A DNA stretch of 13,023 nt. Origin: JAUZPB01 sp037140715 (GTDB taxonomy: Bacteria; Bacteroidota; Ignavibacteria; Ignavibacteriales; SURF-24). The stretch spans positions 1-13,023 of the forward strand of contig JBAXDX010000083.1 in assembly GCA_037140715.1 (NCBI GenBank). The letters run 5' to 3'. This document shows positions 1-7,064 of the stretch, one piece after another. A program made the position numbers and the translations under genes. The notes under the pieces were generated by a model that was given only the letters and a program-made list of their open reading frames with translations, searched no databases and was not told the DNA's origin. Each line of letters starts with the position of its first letter. Within the stretch, counting starts at the first letter, position 1.

Positions 1-160
1 ACGGCGCGAAATGGAAAATGATTCTATGAAATGAGAAATGACGGCGTGAAATGGAAAATGACGGCGCGAAATGAATTATGACGGCGCGAAATGGAAAATG
101 ATTCTATGAAATGAGAAATGACGGCGCGAAATGGATTATGACGGAAAGAAATGTAATGAC
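1..160. repeat. 20-bp tandem repeat array with 80-bp higher-order period
   Basis: Eight consecutive 20-base units can be read starting at 1, 21, 41, 61, 81, 101, 121 and 141. Unit type A begins acggcgcgaaatgg and unit type B begins attctatgaaatgag; all share a GAAATG core. Units 1 and 5 are identical and so are units 2 and 6. Unit 7 matches unit 3 with a few changes and unit 8 is a diverged copy of unit 4, so the block of four (A-B-A-A) is itself duplicated. The array begins at the window edge and probably continues to the left. A period of 20 is not a multiple of three, so it is unlikely to encode a protein repeat; the long minus-strand frame across it (24-221) is a by-product of the repeats. 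Function unknown. Confidence 0.9.
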
Positions 161-240
161 AGAATTGATCCATTACAGGTATTGACGGTCCTGGAATATC
201 AGCCGCAGGAAAGTGGCTCAAAAATAATGAATTAATAACT
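161..240. other. short stretch between tandem array and inverted-repeat element
   Basis: No complete gene. One plus-strand frame beginning just after a TGA reads about 29 codons (..GIDGPGISAAGKWLKNNEL..) and stops inside the left arm of the 241-388 element. Its composition looks protein-like and it could be the 3' remnant of a gene, but it is too short to identify. Confidence 0.2.
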
Positions 241-388
241 GCAACTACTCAGCATAAATAAAAAAATGTCATAAAATAATAAGACATGTCTTGAACCAGA
301 AAAAATGGTATTATCGCTTTTGATGCTATTTCAAATGCCCTGAATGGATTTCCATTCAAATTTAATCCAAATTATGCTGAGTAGTTAC
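241..388. mobile_element. 148-bp inverted-repeat element, MITE-like or IS relic
   Basis: The ends are imperfect inverted repeats. Positions 241-259 (gcaactactcagcataaat) and the reverse complement of 370-388 (gtaactactcagcataatt) agree at 17 of 19 bases, and similarity stops at both outer borders. Inside are a perfect 12-bp palindrome at 281-292 (aagacatgtctt) and an 8+8-bp hairpin at 341-358 (tgaatgga / tccattca, 2-base loop). No transposase frame is present. I find no convincing target-site duplication: the flanks are taataact and taaatttg. The size and structure suit a non-autonomous element. The right end begins GTAA, as IS66-family ends do, but that is too little to assign a family. Confidence 0.55.
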
Positions 389-602
389 TAAATTTGCAAC
401 TATCGTCCATGTGATTGAGAATTGCGGAACTGTCGGATTTTTTATAGTCGCGGTAAACCAGGCTGTTTGGATGTTCCTGTGCAATAAGCAGGGTTGAAGC
501 GGATAAGGCAAATCCAAAAACGGTTAATAAATCAGATATGTGTTTGATAAATGGATGCAGAATTTCCCCGGGGTTTATCATCCGGTAAATATAGTAAGTC
601 AA
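372..602 (-). CDS. doubtful hypothetical protein ending in the inverted-repeat element
   Basis: This is a minus-strand open frame of 76 codons from a TTG at 602; an ATG is available at 581 (MINPGEILHPFIKH...). I do not recognise the product. It has one moderately hydrophobic stretch (LLTVFGFALSASTLLIA) and then a polar C-terminus. The stop codon and last few residues lie inside the right arm of the 241-388 element, so the original C-terminus may have been replaced. The same frame stays open upstream to about position 705 without a start. Neither candidate start has a convincing ribosome binding site. It could be a decayed gene fragment or chance; I lean towards a fragment. Confidence 0.2.
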   Translation of the reverse strand: MTYYIYRMINPGEILHPFIKHISDLLTVFGFALSASTLLIAQEHPNSLVYRDYKKSDSSAILNHMDDSCKFSNYSA

Positions 603-702
603 CAGGATGTATTTTTCGTTATTAGTCTGAATAAAATCAGGAAATTGAAGACATATATGACAAGGCTGAGGACAACTATCAAATTTCCGGTTTCTGGTGT
701 AA

Positions 703-730
703 ATAAAAAAAAAGCGCCACAGGGCGCTTT
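703..730 (-). terminator. intrinsic terminator of the RRM gene
   Basis: Positions 711-718 (aaagcgcc) and 723-730 (ggcgcttt) form a perfect 8-bp stem with a 4-base loop. Read on the minus strand, the stem is followed by an almost unbroken T run (complement of 703-713). It lies about 25 bases past the RRM stop codon, the usual place and orientation for a rho-independent terminator of that gene. The plus-strand side has no comparable T run. Confidence 0.88.
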
Positions 731-755
731 CAGAAATTATTTTAGAATGTCAGGG

Positions 756-1007
756 TTAGTCGCGAGGCTTAGCTTCGTTAACTACGATAGTTCTTCCATT
801 TAATTCTGAATTGTTCAGTGATTTGATTGCACTGCCTGCGTCAGCAGAATTTTCCATTTCAACAAAACCAAATCCTTTTGATTTGCCCGTTGCGCGGTCC
901 ATTATAACTTTTGCAGAAACGACTGTTCCGTATGTCTGGAACACATCTTCTAAAGACTGATCATTAATTGACCATGGTAATGAACCGACAAATAATTTAG
1001 TACTCAC
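756..1007 (-). CDS. RRM-domain RNA-binding protein (cold-inducible Rbp type)
   Basis: This 83-residue protein is almost entirely one RNA recognition motif. RNP2 is LFVGSL (residues 5-10) and RNP1 is KGFGFVEM (44-51), which carry the aromatic residues that stack on RNA bases. The order is beta-alpha-beta-beta-alpha-beta, ending with VVNEAKPRD. Single-RRM proteins of this size are known in cyanobacteria, Bacteroidota and related groups; many are cold- or stress-induced and act as RNA chaperones or regulators, though the target here cannot be read from sequence. Translation begins at GTG (1007), about 8 bases downstream of an AGGAT ribosome binding site; there is no in-frame ATG near it. The glycine-rich tail of the cyanobacterial Rbp proteins is absent. 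The gene is monocistronic, with its own terminator, and divergent from folK. Confidence 0.93.
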   Translation of the reverse strand: MSTKLFVGSLPWSINDQSLEDVFQTYGTVVSAKVIMDRATGKSKGFGFVEMENSADAGSAIKSLNNSELNGRTIVVNEAKPRD

Positions 1008-1336
1008 AATAGATCCTATAAAATAAATATTTCAAATTCCGGTTTATTCCGGATAATCTAAAATACATATAAATTCGATTATTTCCTATTATAAATTATA
1101 AAAAACAGGAAAAAAAACTAAAAATTTAAGATCTTCAGAGAATATTCTTTGTCGCACAGCCTTATGTGAGTTTCCGGCTATGCTTAATGTAAAGTATTTT
1201 ATGATTAAAGTTTAATATTATCTAATAATTTAGTAACATATATCTTTGAAATTTTCAAAAAATGATTTTCATACGTATTAATATAAACTGGTCAGTTAAG
1301 GTTATAATTTAAGTAACATTTTTGTTTTAGGAATTT
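1008..1336. promoter_or_regulatory. divergent AT-rich spacer between RRM gene and folK
   Basis: This 329-base stretch has no credible gene. For the minus-strand RRM gene there are two TATAAT matches, as complements of 1088-1093 and 1095-1100. Use of either would give a leader of about 70-80 bases, which contains a TTCCGG repeat (near 1038 and 1048) that could pair weakly. For folK, TATAAT occurs at 1303-1308, about 30 bases before the start, but I find no good -35 at the usual spacing. A TAnnTTTG match (TATCTTTG, 1241-1248) lacks the upstream TTG partner. All assignments are weak in such AT-rich DNA. Confidence 0.35.
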
Positions 1337-1885
1337 ATGTTTGAATATATATATCTTGGTCTGGGGTCAAATAAGGGAGACCGTTTGCATTATATGAAAA
1401 TGGCTGTGGATGAAATCTCCGCTGATAAAATAACCAGGGCTGTCGCCATATCTTCGGTTTATGAGACTGAACCTTATGGTTGCAAGGATCAGAATTATTT
1501 CTTAAATGCGGTTATCAGGATATGTTCATCGCGCGAACCTGAAGAACTTTATACCTGGATAAAGGGACTTGAGAAAAAGATCGGGCGAACGGATGGACCC
1601 AGGTGGGGTCCGAGGGAAATTGATATTGATCTGCTGTTCTTCGGCAGTAAAATATTCTCAGATGAAAAGCTTACCGTGCCGCATAAGGAGGTACTGCTCA
1701 GGGATTTTGTACTTCTGCCGCTTCTTGAATTGTCACCTGAATTCATTCATCCCGGTATAAATAAGAAGATTAAAGAAATTGATACATCCCGGCTTGAAAA
1801 ACTTATAATTAAGAAGTATCCGGTTAATTTGCTGAATTATCCCGGAGAAATAAATGGAAATGATTTTAATGAACTATATAAATAA
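1337..1885 (+). CDS. folK: 2-amino-4-hydroxy-6-hydroxymethyldihydropteridine pyrophosphokinase
   Basis: HPPK transfers pyrophosphate from ATP to 6-hydroxymethyl-7,8-dihydropterin, the step before dihydropteroate synthase in folate synthesis; it is cytoplasmic. The protein has 182 residues, somewhat over the E. coli enzyme (about 160) because of a C-terminal extension. It starts with the typical YLGLGSNKGDR segment (6-16). It has SSVYETEPYG (39-48) and the signature GPRWGPREIDIDLL (87-100), in which D96 and D98 match the magnesium-binding aspartates of the family. The later VPHKEVLLRDFVLLPL segment, which closes over the active site, is intact. The ATG follows AGGAATTT. It is first in a likely operon with the small membrane protein and the GT9 gene; no other folate genes are nearby. 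Confidence 0.96.
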   Translation: MFEYIYLGLGSNKGDRLHYMKMAVDEISADKITRAVAISSVYETEPYGCKDQNYFLNAVIRICSSREPEELYTWIKGLEKKIGRTDGPRWGPREIDIDLLFFGSKIFSDEKLTVPHKEVLLRDFVLLPLLELSPEFIHPGINKKIKEIDTSRLEKLIIKKYPVNLLNYPGEINGNDFNELYK

Positions 1886-1945
1886 ATGTTTCCGCGCTGA
1901 TAGAGTATTTAACGAATACCTTAAGCCGGAACCGGGGGTGTGGAT

Positions 1946-2224
1946 ATGAAATTATTAGTGATGATGTTTTGGGGATTTGTATTTTACATGATATTCAGGG
2001 CGGTAGTGAATATTTTTAAGGTAGTAGTAAAATTAGCGGGTGCTAAACAGAACCACTCACGGTATTCCAATAAATCTGGTAATATTAATATCGATAAAAA
2101 CTTCCCTGCGGAAAAAATTCAGAGTAAGCGGTATAATATCAGTCAGAATGATATTGTCGAGGCGGAGTTTACGGAAATTAAATCTGATGATGAAACAAAT
2201 CAAAAAAGTAAAACTAATATTTAA
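1946..2224 (+). CDS. small membrane-anchored protein of unknown function
   Basis: I do not recognise a named family. The N-terminus is hydrophobic (about residues 2-20, LLVMMFWGFVFYMIF) and is followed by a basic, amphipathic stretch, then a polar tail with the segment YNISQNDIVEAEFTEI. That pattern suggests a single-pass inner-membrane protein with a cytoplasmic acidic tail. I chose the ATG at 1946 (92 residues) because the GGGGG at 1934-1938 sits 7 bases before it; the GTG at 1940 in the same frame (94 residues) would place that site too close. It lies 60 bases after folK and 12 bases before the GT9 gene, so it is probably co-transcribed with both. Its role is open. Confidence 0.7.
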   Translation: MKLLVMMFWGFVFYMIFRAVVNIFKVVVKLAGAKQNHSRYSNKSGNINIDKNFPAEKIQSKRYNISQNDIVEAEFTEIKSDDETNQKSKTNI

Positions 2225-2236
2225 GATGGTGTAACT

Positions 2237-3322
2237 TTGCTCGAAAATATAATTCATTATATAATAAGAATTTTATTACGGCTTCCTGAGAATAAATCGA
2301 GAGATTTGGGCTGCCCGAAAAAGATACTGATTGTTCGTCAGCATAACCAGCTGGGGGACCTGCTTGCAACTGTATCATTATTCAGAGCTATTAAGGGGAA
2401 ATATCCGGAATCGGAGATTACGCTTATTGTAAGTCCTGCAAATTATCTTGCGGTTACAAAGAATAAATTTATCGACCGGATTTTTATTTATGATAAAAAA
2501 CAGTTGTTTTATTTCAGCTATTTAATAAAGTTATGGCGGCTTTTAAGGGAGTCTTATGATATTGTGATTGTTCCGGTTAATGTATCAATCTCATTTACAA
2601 GCGATCTGATTGCCAGATTCTCAAACTCCGGGATAAGAATTGGTGTTTCTGAGCTTAACGGCGAGATAAATAAATCAGCTTACCTCTTTGACCGCAGGGT
2701 TGTCATGGACTGGCGAAAACATCCTGATTGTAACGTCTCGATGTTTTGTCATGAGATACTAAGCGAATTTGGAATAACGACCAATGACTTTAGCGCGGAA
2801 ATTAATTTTGATAAGCATGATACAGAAACTGCGGAGGCTTTCCTGAAAGAGACCGGATATCAAAAGCCTATGATTTTAATCGGCTTGCATGTTGGTGCCG
2901 GCAAGCCTCCAAACCGCTGGCCGCTTAAGAAATTTGCAGAACTGATTGAAAGACTCGACCGGACTTACAATGCAAAGTTCTATCTGACCGGCAGTTCCGC
3001 CGACAGGGAAGAGCTTTCCTGCCTGAAAGAGCTTATGACTATTACAGCATGTGAATTTATAGATAGAACTATACCCGAAGTTGCGGCAGTTATATCAAAG
3101 TCCGACTTGTTTATTACAAATGATACAGGTATCATGCACGTGGCAGGAGCGACAAAAACCTCGCAGGTTTCGATTTTTGGTCCGACAAATCCTTATAACT
3201 GGGCACCTATTGGCACTAACAAGCAATTTCTCCGAAAATCAGAACTAATCGATGATATAACAGTCGATGATGTATTTGAAACATCTGTCAGGTTTTTATC
3301 AAGAGAAAGAAGCTTAAATTAA
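2237..3322 (+). CDS. glycosyltransferase family 9 (heptosyltransferase-like) protein
   Basis: The 361-residue protein matches the lipopolysaccharide heptosyltransferase family (GT9, GT-B fold). The N-terminal domain opens with KKILIVRQHNQLGDLLATVSLFRAI, the acceptor-side loop typical of WaaC/WaaF/RfaQ. The C-terminal nucleotide-sugar domain has GLHVGAGKPPNRWPLKKFAEL (from residue 216), ITNDTGIMHVAGA (around 296-304) and SIFGPTNPYNWAP. Such enzymes add heptose or related sugars to the lipid A core at the inner face of the cytoplasmic membrane; the donor and acceptor cannot be told here, and no other LPS gene is adjacent. The start is a TTG at 2237 with AAGATGG about 7 bases upstream; I see no better in-frame ATG. 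It is probably the last gene of the folK operon. Confidence 0.88.
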   Translation: MLENIIHYIIRILLRLPENKSRDLGCPKKILIVRQHNQLGDLLATVSLFRAIKGKYPESEITLIVSPANYLAVTKNKFIDRIFIYDKKQLFYFSYLIKLWRLLRESYDIVIVPVNVSISFTSDLIARFSNSGIRIGVSELNGEINKSAYLFDRRVVMDWRKHPDCNVSMFCHEILSEFGITTNDFSAEINFDKHDTETAEAFLKETGYQKPMILIGLHVGAGKPPNRWPLKKFAELIERLDRTYNAKFYLTGSSADREELSCLKELMTITACEFIDRTIPEVAAVISKSDLFITNDTGIMHVAGATKTSQVSIFGPTNPYNWAPIGTNKQFLRKSELIDDITVDDVFETSVRFLSRERSLN

Positions 3323-3420
3323 TATTGAGTTATAGTTACTTTTTAATGCTTCATTTATTCCTTGTATTAACCCTTCTTATTTTTAATATATTTATGCGGG
3401 TAAGTATATTTGAGAGTTCG

Positions 3421-3451
3421 TTGTATTTATACGTTGATTTAGTTAATTTTG
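3421..3451 (+). promoter_or_regulatory. candidate Bacteroidota-type promoter for secA
   Basis: TTG at 3421-3423 and TAATTTTG at 3444-3451 are separated by 20 bases. This matches the TTTG/TTG...(19-21)...TAnnTTTG pattern used by the primary sigma factor of Bacteroidota. Transcription would start near 3457-3460, leaving about 20-25 bases before the secA ATG with its AGAGGA site (3464-3469). A second TAnnTTTG (3405-3412) lacks an upstream partner. The 158-base gap after the GT9 gene supports a separate promoter. Confidence 0.45.
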
Positions 3452-3480
3452 GACATCTTATAACAGAGGAAAAGCTTTAA

Positions 3481-6400
3481 ATGTTAAATTTCATAAAGAA
3501 AATCTTTGGCGATAAACATTCTAAAAATCTTAAGGAAATGATACCTGTCGTTGAAGAAATCAATGAACATTTTGAAAAATTAAAAGAACTTACTGATGAT
3601 GAATTAAAGGCAAAAACAACGGCTTTTAAGGAAAAAATTCAGAGTGAAACAGCCGGACTCAGGGATAAACTCGGTGAGCTTAAGGCATCATTGCAGACTA
3701 ACGAGGGGGATGATGACAGAGATAATGTTTATGCTGAAATTGAACAGCTTGAAGACGAATTAACTGATAAATATGAAGCTGTTCTTGACGAAATCCTGCC
3801 GGAAGCCTTTGCAGTAGTAAAAGATACCTGCCACCGCTTTGTCGGTAAAACCTGGGATGCCGCAGGTTATAAGGTAACATGGGATATGATTCCATACGAT
3901 GTTCAGCTTATTGGCGGAATTGTTCTTCACCAGGGGAAGATTGCGGAGATGGCTACAGGTGAAGGAAAAACTCTTGTGGCGACACTGCCGATGTATCTGA
4001 ACGCGCTTACCGGACGCGGAGTACATCTTGTTACGGTTAACGATTATCTGGCAAAGCGGGACAGCGAGTGGATGGGCGAAATATTTAAATTCCACGGGCT
4101 TACTGTCGGCTGTATCATCAATACCATGTCTCCGGAGCAACGGAAGGTGATGTACAGCGCGGATATTACTTATGGTACAAATAACGAATTTGGTTTTGAT
4201 TATCTTCGCGATAATATGACTATCGATAAAGACGGGCTTGTTCAGCGCGGGCATAACTTCGCGATTGTCGATGAAGTTGACTCGGCACTTATTGACGAGG
4301 CAAGAACTCCGCTTATTATTTCCGGTCCTGTGGGTTCCGGCGAACATAAATTTGATGAAATGAAGCCTGACATCGAAAAGCTTTTCAGGCTTCAGACCGC
4401 TTTAATTGCTAAGTTCGCCTCGGAAGCCGAAGAACTTCTGGCAACTGAAGGAAAGAATAATGAAACTCAGGCGGGTGTTCTGCTTTTAAGGGCAAACCGC
4501 GGACTGCCGAAAAGTAAGAAACTTTCTAAACTGCGTAGCGAACCTTCGTTTAAAAAACTTATGCAGGAAACTGAACTTGAATTTCTGCGTGAACAGAGTA
4601 AGCGTATGCACGAGATAGATGATGAACTATACTTTGCTATCGATGAAAAGAATAATACAATCGATCTTACGGAAAAAGGACGTGAAGTTCTTGCCAAAGG
4701 GAGTAAGGAAGGGAAAGAATATTTTGTACTTCCGGATCTTGGGCTTGAAGTAAGTCATATAGAAAATGATGAATTGTTAAGCGCTGATGAAAAGCTTAAA
4801 AAGAAGGATGTCCTTTACAATCTTTATGCTGAAAGAAGCGACCGCATTCATACAATCCATCAGCTCTTGAAAGCTTACGCCCTTTTCGAGAAAGATGATG
4901 AATATGTTATTACCGAAGAAGGAAAGATTGCCATAGTTGATGAATTTACAGGCCGCGTACTGCCGGGCAGAAGGTATTCGGACGGTCTGCACCAGGCAAT
5001 TGAGGCTAAGGAAAACGTCAAGGTTGAGCGCGATACGCAGACGCTGGCTACCGTTACACTTCAGAATTACTTCCGTCTTTATAACAAGCTTGCGGGTATG
5101 ACCGGCACAGCCGAAACAGAGGAAGGGGAGTTCTATGAAATCTATAAGCTGGATGTTGTTGTTATCCCGACTAATAAACCAATTACAAGGGAAGACCAGG
5201 ACGATGCGGTTTATAAAACAAAACGTGAAAAGTTAAATGCAGTAATAGAACAAATTGAAGAACTGAGGAAAGAACAGCGTCCGGTGCTTGTCGGTACTAC
5301 ATCAGTTGAAGTTTCTGAAACTATCAGCAGAATGCTTAAGAGAAAAGCAATTCCGCATAATGTTCTTAACGCAAAGCAGCATCAGCGCGAGGCGGAAATT
5401 GTGGCTTCCGCGGGTCAGCCGGGAGCTGTAACTATTGCCACAAATATGGCGGGACGCGGGACAGATATTAAGCTTGGAGCGGGTGTAAAGGAGAGAGGTG
5501 GTTTATTTATTATTGGCACCGAACGCCATGAGGCACGCCGTATTGACCGGCAGTTAAGAGGCAGAAGCGGTCGTCAGGGCGATCCGGGTACAACGAAATT
5601 CTTCCTTTCCCTCGAAGACGATTTGATGAGACTTTTTGGCAGTGACAGGATTGCATCCGTAATGGAAAGAATTGGTATTCAGGAAGGCGAGGTAATTCAG
5701 CATCCGCTTATTACCAAATCAGTCGGACGTGCGCAGAAAAAGGTTGAGGCGAATAACTTCTCTATTCGTAAAAGACTGCTTGAGTATGACAATGTCATGA
5801 ACCAGCAGAGAGAAGTGATATATAACCGCAGACGTCATGCTCTTGAAGGTGAACGTCTGAAGGCTGAAGTACTGGAGTTTCTTAATGAATATGTCGGTGA
5901 AATAGTCGATGAGCATTTTGAAAACGCTGAAATAGAATTAATGAGGGAATCCATTCTTCATAATCTGCTGGTGGAATTCAAACTTGAGCCTGATGAATTT
6001 CATATACTCGGACAGGATGGTGTTAAGCAGAGAATTTATGATGCGGCTGTGGAATTCTATAATAAAAAAGAAGAAATGATTGGTTCTGAACTGATGGCAC
6101 GCCTTGAAAGGTATGCTGTCTTAAATGTAATTGATGATAAGTGGAAAGAACACCTTCGTGAGATGGATGATCTGAAAGAAGGTATCGGTCTAAGGGCTTA
6201 CGGTCAGAAGGACCCGCTTATTGAGTACAAAGGCGAAGCTTTTAATATGTTCGTTCAGTTTCTGAATCTTATCAGAAATGATGTTGTGGCATTTTGTTTT
6301 AAGTTCTGGCCGCAGGCTCCGGAAGAAATTCAGGAAAGGCGCCGCCATCGGCCGGTTCAAAAAGTTAAAACAATTAAGTTGGACACGACAAGTATGGGTC

Positions 6401-6546
6401 TGAACGCAGGCGATGGCGGCGTTCCGCAGGTTGCAGAACAGGAGGGTATGAAACATCAGCCTGTAATTGCTGAGGAAAAAATAGGCAGAAATGAACCGTG
6501 CTCGTGTGGCAGCGGGAAGAAATTCAAGAACTGCCACGGAAAATAA
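3481..6546 (+). CDS. secA: preprotein translocase ATPase SecA
   Basis: SecA is the cytoplasmic motor that pushes unfolded preproteins through SecYEG. The 1021 residues show the full family architecture. Walker A is ATGEGKT (158-164, K163). Walker B is DEVD (264-267), followed by DEARTPLIISG. The PPXD region ends with FTGRVLPGRRYSDGLHQA. The second motor half has TNMAGRGTDIKLG (654-666) and QLRGRSGRQGDPG. The scaffold/wing region follows, and the C-terminal zinc site is CSCGSGKKFKNCH (C1007, C1009, C1018, H1019). It is longer than E. coli SecA (901) because of a charged insertion near residues 55-80 and an enlarged segment at about 284-380, just after IISGP; such inserts are known in Bacteroidota/Chlorobi SecA. 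The start has AGAGGA upstream. No frameshift is seen. Confidence 0.99.
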   Translation: MLNFIKKIFGDKHSKNLKEMIPVVEEINEHFEKLKELTDDELKAKTTAFKEKIQSETAGLRDKLGELKASLQTNEGDDDRDNVYAEIEQLEDELTDKYEAVLDEILPEAFAVVKDTCHRFVGKTWDAAGYKVTWDMIPYDVQLIGGIVLHQGKIAEMATGEGKTLVATLPMYLNALTGRGVHLVTVNDYLAKRDSEWMGEIFKFHGLTVGCIINTMSPEQRKVMYSADITYGTNNEFGFDYLRDNMTIDKDGLVQRGHNFAIVDEVDSALIDEARTPLIISGPVGSGEHKFDEMKPDIEKLFRLQTALIAKFASEAEELLATEGKNNETQAGVLLLRANRGLPKSKKLSKLRSEPSFKKLMQETELEFLREQSKRMHEIDDELYFAIDEKNNTIDLTEKGREVLAKGSKEGKEYFVLPDLGLEVSHIENDELLSADEKLKKKDVLYNLYAERSDRIHTIHQLLKAYALFEKDDEYVITEEGKIAIVDEFTGRVLPGRRYSDGLHQAIEAKENVKVERDTQTLATVTLQNYFRLYNKLAGMTGTAETEEGEFYEIYKLDVVVIPTNKPITREDQDDAVYKTKREKLNAVIEQIEELRKEQRPVLVGTTSVEVSETISRMLKRKAIPHNVLNAKQHQREAEIVASAGQPGAVTIATNMAGRGTDIKLGAGVKERGGLFIIGTERHEARRIDRQLRGRSGRQGDPGTTKFFLSLEDDLMRLFGSDRIASVMERIGIQEGEVIQHPLITKSVGRAQKKVEANNFSIRKRLLEYDNVMNQQREVIYNRRRHALEGERLKAEVLEFLNEYVGEIVDEHFENAEIELMRESILHNLLVEFKLEPDEFHILGQDGVKQRIYDAAVEFYNKKEEMIGSELMARLERYAVLNVIDDKWKEHLREMDDLKEGIGLRAYGQKDPLIEYKGEAFNMFVQFLNLIRNDVVAFCFKFWPQAPEEIQERRRHRPVQKVKTIKLDTTSMGLNAGDGGVPQVAEQEGMKHQPVIAEEKIGRNEPCSCGSGKKFKNCHGK

Positions 6547-6559
6547 GATATAATGGCTA

Positions 6560-6627
6560 GTCCCTGTTCAATACCTTAGTGCCGGGGTAATTGTTTTAAC
6601 TACATTAATGTTTGTCAGGGATCTTTT
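6560..6627 (+). terminator. weak long-loop hairpin after secA
   Basis: TCCCTG (6561-6566) can pair with CAGGGA (6616-6621), and a flanking G-T wobble adds one pair; TCTTTT follows. The loop would be 49 bases, so this is a poor terminator by structure. It is the only candidate end signal I see between secA and glnB. Otherwise the 137-base gap before the glnB ATG holds nothing recognisable. Confidence 0.2.
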
Positions 6628-6683
6628 ATATAACATAGTTTTATTTTGCTTTGTTGAATAACCGAATAATAAAAGAGGAATTT

Positions 6684-7022
6684 ATGAGAAAAATCGAAGC
6701 CATAATCAGACCATTTAAATTAGATGAAGTAAAAGAAGCATTGCTTGAGGAGGGCATCAGAGGGTTAACCATTTCTGAAGTGCGCGGCTATGGCAGGCAG
6801 AAGGGGCATAAAGAAACTTACCGCGGAAGCGAATATCAGATTGATTTTGTTCCGAAAATAAAAATTGAAGTGGTAGTCGAAGAAAGCAGGCTTGAAAAGG
6901 CAGTCGATGCGATACTCCGTACTGCAAAGACCGGACAGGTGGGCGATGGCAAAATATTTATTTATGAAATACTCGATGTTATCAGAATAAGAACAGATGA
7001 GTCAGGCAGGGACGCTTTATAG
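6684..7022 (+). CDS. glnB: nitrogen regulatory protein PII (GlnB/GlnK type)
   Basis: PII is a trimeric sensor that binds ATP/ADP and 2-oxoglutarate and controls glutamine synthetase adenylylation, nitrogen transcription or ammonium transport. From the ATG at 6684 the protein is 112 residues, the standard length, with AGAGGA just upstream; a start farther upstream at 6651 would add 11 residues not typical of the family. It begins MRKIEAIIRPFKLDEVKEAL. The T-loop has RGSEY with Y51, the uridylylation site in proteobacterial GlnB. The second signature is TGQVGDGKIFI (83-93), and R101/R103 near the C-terminus match nucleotide-contacting residues. GlnB and GlnK cannot be separated by sequence alone. 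There is no amtB, glnA or glnD beside it, so its partner is elsewhere. All key residues are present. Confidence 0.96.
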   Translation: MRKIEAIIRPFKLDEVKEALLEEGIRGLTISEVRGYGRQKGHKETYRGSEYQIDFVPKIKIEVVVEESRLEKAVDAILRTAKTGQVGDGKIFIYEILDVIRIRTDESGRDAL

Positions 7023-7064
7023 AATAGTTCTACTTTACTACTATCACTAACTTTAGTCTATCAT

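Noticed and set aside
1..160. CRISPR array
   Set aside because: The repeats are contiguous with no unique spacers between them, and no cas gene is present.
24..221. 65-codon minus-strand frame across the tandem array
   Set aside because: It is produced by the 20-bp repeats, which change frame at each unit; no start signal and no conserved protein pattern.
389..396. Target-site duplication of the 241-388 element
   Set aside because: The flanks taataact (233-240) and taaatttg (389-396) agree only in the first three bases. The 8-base match TGCAACTA at 240-247 and 395-402 overlaps the arm itself and is probably chance.
540..803. 87-codon plus-strand frame
   Set aside because: It runs through the terminator hairpin and into the 3' end of the RRM gene on the other strand, and shows no recognisable domain.
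3760..4347. 195-codon minus-strand frame inside secA
   Set aside because: Fully antisense to highly conserved SecA motifs; Cys/His/Asn-rich composition is typical of an antisense shadow.
6612..6640. Sigma-70 promoter for glnB (TTGTCA with TATAAC)
   Set aside because: The TATAAC at 6629-6634 is only 11 bases from TTGTCA, far too close; no good -10 at 16-18 bases.
7020..7032. Terminator after glnB (tagaatagttcta)
   Set aside because: The stem is only 5 AT-rich pairs with a 3-base loop and has no T run.
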